NCBI GenBank assembly: GCA_030149585.1
Contig: JASFBJ010000234.1
Coordinates: 1 to 5,734, forward strand
DNA: 5,734 nucleotides
From: Desulfobacterales bacterium
Lineage (GTDB): Bacteria > Desulfobacterota > Desulfobacteria > Desulfobacterales > JASFBJ01
Reading direction: 5' to 3'
The notes under the pieces were generated by a model, which saw only the letters and a list, made by a program, of their open reading frames with translations, had not been told where the DNA came from and did no database searches. The position numbers were made by a program, and so were the translations under genes. Below are positions 1-5,678 of the stretch, piece after piece; the stretch's first letter is position 1; every line of letters starts with the position of its first letter.

Positions 1-312
1 TTTTCCATCACTGAACTGGTAATTTATGAAGATTTGCAGATCTCACCAAGGGGCAAGGCCAGAGAAGATGTTGAATCCGGATTTTTTAATCTGGATGGTC
101 AAATGCCCTGTCAGAGTGATGGCGGCTTAAAAAGTTTTGGTCATCCAATCGGGGCTTCGGGTATCCGCATGACATATGAGGTCTATAAACAGCTTCAGGG
201 AAAATGCGGTGAACGCCAGATAAAAAATCCCAGCATAGGGCTTACCCAAAATCTCGGTGGTTTTCCGGCTAACTGTGTTATTGGAGTAACTATCTGGGGA
301 AATGAACTATAA
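1..312 (+). CDS. Thiolase family protein (SCP-2/SCP-x-like), C-terminal part; 5' end outside window
   Basis: The frame is open from base 1 and ends at TAA 310-312, leaving about the last 103 residues of a protein whose family usually has about 380-400. Visible thiolase hallmarks are the FSITELVIYEDL segment at the left edge, SPRGKA, and the catalytic-histidine loop GHPIGASG (bases 139-162). Near the C-terminus, QNLGG sits where biosynthetic and degradative thiolases carry the catalytic CxG cysteine. The replacement of that cysteine by Asn is the pattern I know from the SCP-2/SCP-x-like thiolase group, which cleaves or forms C-C bonds in 3-ketoacyl-CoA substrates, or acts on unusual acyl groups. 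Its substrate cannot be told from this fragment. No TRAP gene is translationally coupled to it: 251 bases and a palindrome separate it from dctP, so it is probably the last gene of an upstream unit. The family call is secure and the subgroup likely. Confidence 0.88.
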   Translation, partial: FSITELVIYEDLQISPRGKAREDVESGFFNLDGQMPCQSDGGLKSFGHPIGASGIRMTYEVYKQLQGKCGERQIKNPSIGLTQNLGGFPANCVIGVTIWGNEL

Positions 313-331
313 ATCGCTAAAATTTATCTGT

Positions 332-355
332 ATGGGCGAACGGCCGTTCGCCCAT
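332..355. repeat. Perfect 24-bp palindrome, copy 1, downstream of the thiolase gene
   Basis: The half-site ATGGGCGAACGG is followed directly by its exact reverse complement. As RNA it would form a GC-rich hairpin of about ten pairs with a tight apical loop. It starts 19 bases after the thiolase stop codon. No T-run follows it, so it is not a textbook intrinsic terminator, although it could stabilise the thiolase mRNA 3' end or act as a REP-like element. A related copy lies at 3524-3551. Confidence 0.8.
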
Positions 356-395
356 GCTTATACCAAATAGTTTCTATCAAATATTAAGGTTTGGA

Positions 396-425
396 TTGAC
401 AGCACCATGCCTTATCCGCTATATA
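396..425 (+). promoter_or_regulatory. Candidate sigma70-type promoter for the dctPQM operon
   Basis: A consensus TTGACA (396-401) is followed after 18 bases by TATATA (420-425), close to the ideal arrangement. Transcription would begin near 432, giving an unusually long leader of about 130 AT-rich bases before the dctP start. It is the best promoter-like match I found in this gap. It has not been tested, and a promoter nearer to the gene cannot be excluded in such AT-rich DNA. Confidence 0.45.
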
Positions 426-563
426 CCATTTCGTAATTCCCTGGCCATATAAAATCGGCATATTTTAAAAAATCTAAAATAATTCAATATTTTTCATTTG
501 AAACAAATATAGTCTGTTATTGGCTGGATATCTGCAAATAAATTATTTAAGGAGGAGAGTTGA

Positions 564-1586
564 ATGAATCGTAAATTTTTTTTTATCTTATTTGGCCTGT
601 TAGCTGGAATTGGATTGGTATCAATTAACGAAAATTTTGCCCAGGCAGCTAGTATAAAATTAACTTATAGCTGTTTTTTTCCCCCCACCCATATTCAGAG
701 CAAACTCGCCGAGTCATGGTGCAAAGAAGTTGCCAAACGAACCAATGGCAAAGTCATTGTCGATTATTATCCAGGACAGACCTTAACTAAGGCTAAACAA
801 TGCTATGATGGTGTGGTGAATGGCCTTTCCGATATCGGATTTTCGGTCTTTGCTTATAATCGCGGCAGATTTCCGGTAATGGAGGCAGTGGATCTTCCTT
901 TAGGTTATACCAGTGGTAAAATAGCTACTGTTGTGGCAAACAGGGTGTATGAAAAATTTCAGCCCAAAGAACTTCAGGATGTCAAAGCAATGTATCTTCA
1001 TGCGCATGGTCCTGGATTGGTGCATACTGTTAAAAAACCGGTTTATTCAATGGCTGATATGAAAGGTTTAAAATTCAGAGCCCACGGAACTTCCGCTCAG
1101 GTGGTAAATGCTTTGGGCGGCACATCTGTTTCCAAACCAATGCCTGAAACATATCAGATGCTGCAAAAAGGTGTTGTGGACGGCAGTGTTTATCCTTTGG
1201 AATCCAACAAAGGCTGGAAGCTCGGCGAAGTATGCAGATATTGTACTGCTGCCTTTCCGGTTGCCTATACCACCACCTTTTTTGTTGTAATGAATAAGGA
1301 TAAATGGAACTCTTTGCCGGCTGATATGCAAAAAATTATCAGCAAAATCAACGATGAATGGGCTGTTAAGCATGGTGAAGCCTGGGACTCCAGCGATATG
1401 CAGGGTATGCTTTATTTTTTGAATCAGGGCGGGCAAATAATCGGTCTGAACAGCAAAGAAGCCGCAAAATGGACTAAAGCCGTGGCTCCTATAATTTCCA
1501 GTTATGTTAAAAAAGCAAATAAAAAAGGGCTTAACGGCCAACAACTTATAGATTATATCACCGGCACCTTAAACAGTTTGCAATAG
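564..1586 (+). CDS. dctP: TRAP transporter substrate-binding protein (DctP family)
   Basis: This is the periplasmic receptor of a tripartite ATP-independent periplasmic (TRAP) transporter, which delivers an organic acid to the DctQM membrane complex. It has 340 residues, normal for the family. The N-terminus is a Sec signal peptide: MNRK, then a hydrophobic core at about residues 5-21, then AQA at 26-28 with likely cleavage before Ala29. GLKFRAHG (168-175) holds Arg172, which matches the conserved arginine that pairs with the substrate carboxylate in characterised receptors. It is followed by the family signature P-x-E-x-Y-x-x-L-Q-x-G-V-V-D-G (about 193-207). The start is well fixed: AAGGAGGA lies at 549-556 and an in-frame TGA (561-563) directly precedes the ATG. 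It is the first gene of dctP-dctQ-dctM, with a 76-base gap containing a stem-loop before dctQ. The substrate cannot be predicted; the receptor is of the general DctP type and I see no feature naming a sugar acid, sialic acid or dicarboxylate. Confidence 0.95.
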   Translation: MNRKFFFILFGLLAGIGLVSINENFAQAASIKLTYSCFFPPTHIQSKLAESWCKEVAKRTNGKVIVDYYPGQTLTKAKQCYDGVVNGLSDIGFSVFAYNRGRFPVMEAVDLPLGYTSGKIATVVANRVYEKFQPKELQDVKAMYLHAHGPGLVHTVKKPVYSMADMKGLKFRAHGTSAQVVNALGGTSVSKPMPETYQMLQKGVVDGSVYPLESNKGWKLGEVCRYCTAAFPVAYTTTFFVVMNKDKWNSLPADMQKIISKINDEWAVKHGEAWDSSDMQGMLYFLNQGGQIIGLNSKEAAKWTKAVAPIISSYVKKANKKGLNGQQLIDYITGTLNSLQ

Positions 1587-1598
1587 TTTTATTAATTT

Positions 1599-1638
1599 AA
1601 AAGGGGGAAGCCGAAGAATGTTTAAGCTTTCCCTTTTT
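1599..1638 (+). promoter_or_regulatory. Intercistronic stem-loop between dctP and dctQ
   Basis: Bases 1599-1611 pair with 1626-1638 to give a 13-bp stem with two G-U wobbles and a 14-base loop (1612-1625). A six-T run, 1634-1639, forms the end of the 3' arm. It begins 12 bases after the dctP stop. The position suggests a partial terminator or a 3' stabiliser of dctP mRNA, which would let the receptor be made in excess over the membrane subunits. This is common sense for binding-protein operons but is inferred here. Confidence 0.6.
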
Positions 1639-1662
1639 TAACGAAAAAAAGGTTATAACCCC

Positions 1663-2145
1663 ATGCAGTTTTTTGAAAAAGTGTTATCCTGGATTCTTGC
1701 CAAGCTGAATATGCTGGGGGCTGTTTGTCTGGTTGGCATGATGCTTTTGACCTGCGTGGATGTAGTTGGCCGTTTTTTTAGTCATCCTGTTTTCGGTTCC
1801 GTGGAACTGGTGGGATTTATGGCCACCATGACAGTAGCCTTTGCACTCCCCTACACCCATCAGGAAAAAGGTCATATCGGAGTCGAACTTCTGGTTCAAA
1901 CTTTATCTCCAAAGACACAAAGATTGATTGATATTGCCACAGGTTTTTTAAGTCTGGGTCTTTTTATCCTGGTCACCTGGCGCATGATCGTTTACGGCCA
2001 AACCATGCAAAAAAGCGGCGAAGTTTCAATGAATCTGGAACTGCCGGAGTATATAATTATCTATATGGTCGCACTTTGTTTTTTTATATTCACACTCGCT
2101 CTTTTTCGAGATATTATCAAAAATATAACTTTGCTTAAGGATTAA
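1663..2145 (+). CDS. dctQ: TRAP transporter small permease subunit (DctQ family)
   Basis: This inner-membrane protein pairs with DctM and helps dock the substrate-loaded receptor. It has 160 residues, typical of the family. Four hydrophobic segments are visible at roughly residues 14-34, 46-64, 89-110 and 128-148. After the first helix comes DVVGRFF, then a P-x-x-G-S-x-E-L segment leading into helix 2, then a GHIGVELLV stretch; this is the usual DctQ pattern of conserved Arg, Glu and His-x-x-Val. The ATG is the only plausible start, since an in-frame TAA lies at 1639-1641. It is preceded by a modest AAAGG ribosome site at about 1648-1652. It ends 11 bases before dctM. Small permeases diverge quickly, so the call rests on the helix pattern, the motifs and the place between dctP and dctM. 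Confidence 0.93.
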   Translation: MQFFEKVLSWILAKLNMLGAVCLVGMMLLTCVDVVGRFFSHPVFGSVELVGFMATMTVAFALPYTHQEKGHIGVELLVQTLSPKTQRLIDIATGFLSLGLFILVTWRMIVYGQTMQKSGEVSMNLELPEYIIIYMVALCFFIFTLALFRDIIKNITLLKD

Positions 2146-2156
2146 TAAAAGAAGAG

Positions 2157-3470
2157 ATGGACCCAACTTTAATCGGCCTTATCGGTATTATAGTGATGCT
2201 GGCTCTTTTCATGACGCGCATGCCGGTGGCCTATGTTATGACACTGGTCGGCTTTATTGGTTTTTCCTTTATGATTTCCACCAAGGGCGGGCTTAACCTG
2301 CTTTCCAGAAATATCTACGAAGCCTTTTCATCCTATGGTTTGACCACGGTACCACTGTTTATTTTAATGGGGCAGTTTGCCTTTAACAGCGGTATTAGTC
2401 GCAATCTTTACGATACAGCCTATAAATTTTTCGGTCATACCAAAGGTGGGCTGGCCATGGCTACGGTTACAGCCTGCACTGCCTTTGGCGCTGTTTGCGG
2501 ATCAAGTCCGGCTACGGCAGCTACCATGGCCACTGTCGGACTGCCGGAGATGCGGCGCTATAATTATAATGACGAACTGGCCAGCGGAGCTGTGGCCTCG
2601 GGTGGCGGCCTGGGAATGATCATGCCGCCCAGTGTGGTGCTGATAGTCTATGGCATTCTTACTGAACAGTCCATAGGCGCCCTGTTTGTGGCAGGTATTT
2701 TACCCGCAATTTTATTAACACTTCTTTTTATTCTTTGTATTCATGTGCGCTGCAGAATTTCACCGGAACAAGGGCCTCCTGGAGAAAGGTTTAGCTGGGA
2801 TGAGAAACTAAAATCCCTGTCCGGAATGGGCGATACGATTTTAGTCTTTCTCCTTGTTATGGGTGGCCTTTTCTGGGGTATTTTTACTCCAACGGAAGCC
2901 GCGGCTGTTGGGGCTTTTGGTATTTTGGCAGTGGCTCTTTTGCGTCGCAGAATGACCTGGGCCGGTTTTGTTAAATCTCTTAACGAAACTTTGCGAACCT
3001 CCTGCATGGTGCTCTTTTTGATTGCAGGCGCAGTTGTTCTTGGCAAATTTTTAGCTGTCACCCGCATTCCCTTTAATATTTCCACCTGGATCAGTGGTCT
3101 GGCACTGCCTCCCTATATGGTGCTCGGGGTTATTATTATGGTCTACTTTGTCGGTGGATGCCTGATGGACGCGCTGGCCCTGGTGATGCTGACAATCCCT
3201 ATCTTTTATCCGATCATTTTAAATCTTGGTTATGATCCCATCTGGTTTGGTATAATTATTGTTCTGGTTACCCAGATGGGCGTAATTACACCGCCAGTAG
3301 GAATTAATGTTTATGTGGTTTTCGGAGTTTCCCAGGGTGTTGTAGGTGGAATCCCATTAGAATCAATTTTTAAAGGTATTATTCCGTTTTTGATCGCAAT
3401 TATTGTTGGAATTATTATTATGGTGATCTTTCCTCAAATTATTCTGGTACTGCCTCAACTCATGTATTAA
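2157..3470 (+). CDS. dctM: TRAP transporter large permease subunit (DctM family)
   Basis: This is the ion-coupled transport channel of the TRAP system, moving substrate from DctP into the cytoplasm with a cation (usually Na+) gradient. It has 437 residues with about a dozen hydrophobic segments, normal for DctM alone and not a QM fusion. Family motifs are clear: CGSSPATAAT (114-123), GLPEMRRY (128-135), GGGLGMIMPPS (149-159), TPTEAAAVGA (244-253) and, in the second repeat, TQMGVITPPVGIN (372-384). The two PP-containing re-entrant loops are where substrate and sodium are bound in the ion-transporter superfamily. The start ATG lies 11 bases after dctQ with only a weak AAAGAAGAG ribosome site, so translation may depend partly on dctQ. 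No truncation or frameshift is seen. It is the last gene of the operon, and a palindrome begins 53 bases downstream. Confidence 0.96.
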   Translation: MDPTLIGLIGIIVMLALFMTRMPVAYVMTLVGFIGFSFMISTKGGLNLLSRNIYEAFSSYGLTTVPLFILMGQFAFNSGISRNLYDTAYKFFGHTKGGLAMATVTACTAFGAVCGSSPATAATMATVGLPEMRRYNYNDELASGAVASGGGLGMIMPPSVVLIVYGILTEQSIGALFVAGILPAILLTLLFILCIHVRCRISPEQGPPGERFSWDEKLKSLSGMGDTILVFLLVMGGLFWGIFTPTEAAAVGAFGILAVALLRRRMTWAGFVKSLNETLRTSCMVLFLIAGAVVLGKFLAVTRIPFNISTWISGLALPPYMVLGVIIMVYFVGGCLMDALALVMLTIPIFYPIILNLGYDPIWFGIIIVLVTQMGVITPPVGINVYVVFGVSQGVVGGIPLESIFKGIIPFLIAIIVGIIIMVIFPQIILVLPQLMY

Positions 3471-3523
3471 ACATTATTAGAATAAATCTCATTATAACGG
3501 ATTATGGGGAGGCCTGCGAAACA

Positions 3524-3551
3524 GTATGGACGAAAGGCCGTTCGCCCGTAC
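3524..3551. repeat. Imperfect 28-base palindrome, copy 2, downstream of dctM
   Basis: Bases 3524-3547 match 330-353 at 22 of 24 positions. The outer arms extend to GTA...TAC, so this copy folds as 14 opposed positions with one G-U and two mismatches. It sits alone in the 165-base spacer between dctM and the alcohol dehydrogenase gene and could act as a transcript-end hairpin for the TRAP operon. No T-run follows. The rest of the spacer shows no convincing promoter or gene. Confidence 0.7.
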
Positions 3552-3635
3552 AATTAATGAAATCAAAATCAATTGGATCATTTGTTGCGGGATTCAAATC
3601 ATCGGTCACAGTAAAAATCGGAAAGATAAATTCAA

Positions 3636-4664
3636 ATGAAAGCCATGGTATTAAATAAACTCTGTCGTCTTGAAGAAAACAATAGCCCGCTGGAACTGAT
3701 GGAGCTCCCAGATCCTTTCCCATCAAGTGAAGAAATTCTGGTGAAGGTTTCAGTTTGTGGGGTTTGCCATACCGAGTTGGATGAAATTGAGGGCCGCACC
3801 CCTCCACCGCATTTGCCGATTATTCTTGGCCATCAAATAGTTGGCCGGGTCGAGGCAACCGGCAGCAGAGCCAACACCTTCAAAATCGGAGATCGGGTCG
3901 GCATTGCCTGGATTTACTCTGTGTGCGGAATGTGCAAATTCTGCATGGTGGGCAATGAAAATCTGTGTCAACACTTTAAGGCTACTGGCAGAGATGTCAA
4001 CGGCGGGTATGCCCAGTATATGACGGTTCCAGAAGGCTTTGCCTATAGCATTCCCCAGGTTTTTAACGATTCTGAGGCAGCTCCTCTATTATGCGCCGGC
4101 GCTATTGGTTACCGATCTCTAAGATTAACAGGTATCAAAGATGGACAGAATTTAGGGTTGACCGGATTTGGAGCTTCCGGCCACCTTGTTCTAAAGATGG
4201 TAAGACATCTGTACCCGAGAGCAAAAATCTTTGTCTTTGCCAGAAGTGCGAAAGAGAGAGCATTTTCTCTGGAACTTGGTGCGGTCTGGGCTGGGGATGT
4301 TGTGGAGAAATCGCCAGAAAAACTAAACTGCATCATAGACACCACTCCGGCATGGAAACCAGTAGTTGAAGCTTTGAAGAATATAGATTCTGGAGGAAGA
4401 TTGGTTATCAACGCGATTCGCAAAGAAGAGATGGATAAAGACTATCTTCTGCGGTTAGCCTACCCCACCCATCTGTGGCTGGAAAAAGAGATCAAGAGTG
4501 TCGCCAATATCACTCGAAAAGACGTTAGCGAATTCCTGGCACTGGCAGCAAAAATGGGTATCAAGCCTGAAGTTCAGGAATTCCCATTAGAACAGGCAAA
4601 CAAGGCATTATTTGAACTCAAGACGAAAAGAATTCGAGGGGCAAAAGTTTTGAGAATAGATTGA
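3636..4664 (+). CDS. Zinc-dependent alcohol dehydrogenase, medium-chain (MDR) family
   Basis: This predicted cytoplasmic oxidoreductase interconverts an alcohol and an aldehyde with NAD(P). It has 342 residues, complete for the family. The N-terminal GroES-like domain carries the catalytic zinc set: Cys44 in CGVCHTEL, His66 in LGHQ, and Cys153 in APLLCAG. The structural zinc set is Cys97, Cys100, Cys103 and Cys111. The Rossmann domain has GFGASGH (177-183), and the second strand ends in FVFARS. The basic Arg203 there, with no acidic residue, hints at NADP(H) use; this is inference. The pattern resembles the zinc-binding ADH subfamily with GFGAS and SVANITR segments rather than classical ethanol dehydrogenases. 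His66 is followed by Gln where many relatives have Glu. The ATG is fixed by an in-frame TAA at 3627-3629. The ribosome site is weak (GGAAAG, 3620-3625). It lies on the same strand as the TRAP operon but 165 bases away across a palindrome, so co-transcription is uncertain. The substrate is unknown. Confidence 0.92.
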   Translation: MKAMVLNKLCRLEENNSPLELMELPDPFPSSEEILVKVSVCGVCHTELDEIEGRTPPPHLPIILGHQIVGRVEATGSRANTFKIGDRVGIAWIYSVCGMCKFCMVGNENLCQHFKATGRDVNGGYAQYMTVPEGFAYSIPQVFNDSEAAPLLCAGAIGYRSLRLTGIKDGQNLGLTGFGASGHLVLKMVRHLYPRAKIFVFARSAKERAFSLELGAVWAGDVVEKSPEKLNCIIDTTPAWKPVVEALKNIDSGGRLVINAIRKEEMDKDYLLRLAYPTHLWLEKEIKSVANITRKDVSEFLALAAKMGIKPEVQEFPLEQANKALFELKTKRIRGAKVLRID

Positions 4665-4690
4665 ACCAATATTAGAAAACCCTGAAAAAT

Positions 4691-4846
4691 TCAATAGACT
4701 TTTAACCGAAACCATTCAAACCGCTCGCCAAACATCTTGACTGTCACAGTCTTCCCGACCTGCCTGGCACCCCTGACAACAAGTGGCTTTTGATCTTAAG
4801 AACGCGCCCACTTTTCAAGCTTCAATAAAAACTCTCTTGGAAACAT
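4691..4846 (-). pseudogene. Remnant of an AAA-type ATPase gene (AAA_14/DUF4143-like), N-terminal part
   Basis: Read on the minus strand, an ATG at 4846-4844 with GGAGG four bases upstream (4855-4851) opens a frame beginning MFPREFLLKLEKWARS. It meets a TAA and continues in the same frame as DQKPLVVRGARQVGKT, then VKMFGERFEWF, before a TGA at 4693-4691. GARQVGKT is a Walker A loop, and KPLVVRGARQVGKT is the characteristic N-terminal block of predicted ATPases that usually carry a DUF4143 domain and have about 400 residues. Only about 50 codons remain, so the gene has lost its Walker B and C-terminal regions and has one internal stop. The remnant ends 27 bases from the convergent alcohol dehydrogenase stop. 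Members of this family often move between genomes and their role is poorly known. The family call rests on one motif block, but that block is distinctive. Confidence 0.7.
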
Positions 4847-4864
4847 AACACCTCCGACTTGTAA

Positions 4865-5179
4865 GAATACAAAGCCATAATACATCTTCATAAAAATAAA
4901 TCAGAGTTATTGCTGGTTTTAGAACGGCCTGACATTCCTCTGCATAATAATTTGAGTGAAAGTGATATAAGAGAATACGTCAAAAGACGAAAAATAAGTG
5001 GTTCAACACGAAGCGACACCGGAAGAAAATGCCGAGATTCATTTGTCAGCCTGAAAAAAACATGCCGTAAACTCGGTATATCTTTTTGGGATTACCTCTA
5101 TGATCGAATAGCGAAAATTAATCTAATCCCTCCCTTAGCTGATGTTATGAGAAGTAAAATACCAACATCAATAGCATAG
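4865..5179 (+). pseudogene. IS66-like transposase, C-terminal fragment
   Basis: The frame is open from just after a TAA (4862-4864) to TAG 5177-5179. It reads like transposase sequence from about KSELLLVLERPDIPLHNN (from 4898) onward, continuing with SESDIREYVKRRKISG, RSDTGRKCRDSF and LKKTCRKLGISFWDYL. This is the end of an IS66-type DDE transposase: N-N-x-x-E contains the presumed last acidic residue of the catalytic triad, while the two aspartates and everything before them are missing. Full proteins have roughly 450-550 residues and only about 90-100 remain. An apparent TTG start at 4910 is not meaningful, because homology continues upstream of it. The fragment faces away from the ATPase remnant, and neither terminal inverted repeat of an intact element could be identified. 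It is dead as a transposase; the exact IS group is tentative. Confidence 0.78.
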
Positions 5180-5238
5180 CTGCGCCTGCATTTTATCATT
5201 AATTTTTTTTATACTGCCACATATTTTTAGAGAAGTTA
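5098..5238 (+). repeat. Direct repeat, copy 1 (transposase tail plus IS 3' flank)
   Basis: About 141 bases starting CTATGATCGAATAG and ending AGAAGTTA recur at 5541-5678 at roughly 85-90% identity by eye. The repeat covers the last 26 codons of the transposase fragment and about 59 bases after its stop. Similarity stops sharply at both ends, so the right boundary at about 5238 may mark the end of the insertion sequence. Confidence 0.8.
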
Positions 5239-5246
5239 TCTGTTTT

Positions 5247-5471
5247 TTAGTCCCGTTAGGGACATATCGAAAATAGCCTGGCAATTTATTGCCAGGTTAA
5301 TAGATACAAAATGCATTTAGCCCCATAGGGACGACAGATTGTAGAATTCAGGCATCGGGCACACATGGGGCATCTTGAATAGTTCTGTCGTCCCTACAGG
5401 ACTTTTGAATTCATTCTTCCATACCGGCAATAAATTGCCGGGCTATTTTCAAATGTCCCTAACGGGACAAA
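5247..5471. mobile_element. 225-bp palindromic MITE-like element with nested hairpins
   Basis: The two ends are inverted copies. Outer arms 5249-5297 and 5422-5469 match at all but about five positions. An inner 13-base pair of arms (5326-5338 with 5384-5396) is perfect, and the segments between them are diverged. Each outer arm holds its own hairpin: CCTGGCAAT paired with ATTGCCAGG (5277-5285, 5288-5296), and CCGGCAAT paired with ATTGCCGG (5424-5431, 5434-5441). Four small GTCCC-type hairpins sit at the corners: 5250-5263, 5320-5332, 5390-5402 and 5455-5468. The central 45 bases (5339-5383) form a weak apical stem of ATTCA with TGAAT. No reading frame is apparent. This looks like a non-autonomous transposable element or REP-type composite; a structured RNA is the alternative. 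I saw no clear target-site duplication. Confidence 0.7.
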
Positions 5472-5540
5472 GGAAGCATCCCAGGATTCATAATTTCTAA
5501 ATCATTTCTATTAAGATATGTATGTCAATAGGCCAATATA

Positions 5541-5678
5541 CTATGATCGAATAGCTATAATTAATTGAATGCCTCTCTTAGCTGATGTTATGAGAACTAA
5601 AATATCAGCATCAATAGCATAGTTGCCCCTGCTTTTATTATTAATTTTTTTTACTACCACATATTTTTTGAGAAGTTA
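5541..5678 (+). repeat. Direct repeat, copy 2 (decayed transposase tail plus IS 3' flank)
   Basis: This is the second copy of the 5098-5238 repeat, displaced by 443 bases, in the same orientation and slightly shorter through small deletions. It lacks everything upstream of the last 26 transposase codons. The 69 bases before it (5472-5540) are AT-rich and show no feature I can name. Confidence 0.8.
5542..5622 (+). pseudogene. Second IS66-like transposase tail, degenerate
   Basis: In the frame matching the first copy this reads YDRIAIIN, then TGA, then MPLLADVMRTKISASIA and TAG. It aligns with YDRIAKIN-LIPPLADVMRSKIPTSIA at the end of the 4865-5179 fragment. The in-frame TGA and the absence of upstream coding sequence show that it is a relic. 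It comes from a related but not identical element, because several substitutions separate the two. Confidence 0.65.

Noticed and set aside
332..355. Classical rho-independent terminator for the thiolase gene
   Set aside because: The stem is strong, but the sequence after it (GCTTATACC) has no T-run, so it is listed as a palindrome only.
390..412. Sigma54 promoter in the dctP leader, as TRAP operons are sometimes sigma54-dependent
   Set aside because: TTGG and TGC occur nearby, but the GG and GC elements do not have the required spacing or flanking bases.
482..509. Operator-like inverted repeat around TATTT...AAATA in the dctP leader
   Set aside because: Only five to six bases pair in very AT-rich DNA, which is expected by chance.
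1068..1544. Minus-strand open frame of about 158 codons inside dctP
   Set aside because: It lies wholly antisense to a well-supported dctP gene, has no recognisable domain and no convincing ribosome site.
2741..3085. Minus-strand open frame inside dctM
   Set aside because: The strongly basic translation is what is expected opposite hydrophobic membrane codons; it is a shadow of dctM.
3502..3807. Minus-strand open frame over the dctM-ADH spacer
   Set aside because: Half of it is antisense to the alcohol dehydrogenase zinc-binding region and the rest runs through the palindrome. The protein resembles no family I know.
5247..5471. CRISPR array
   Set aside because: The repeated short motifs are inverted and nested as hairpins, with unequal spacing and no unique spacers of constant length.
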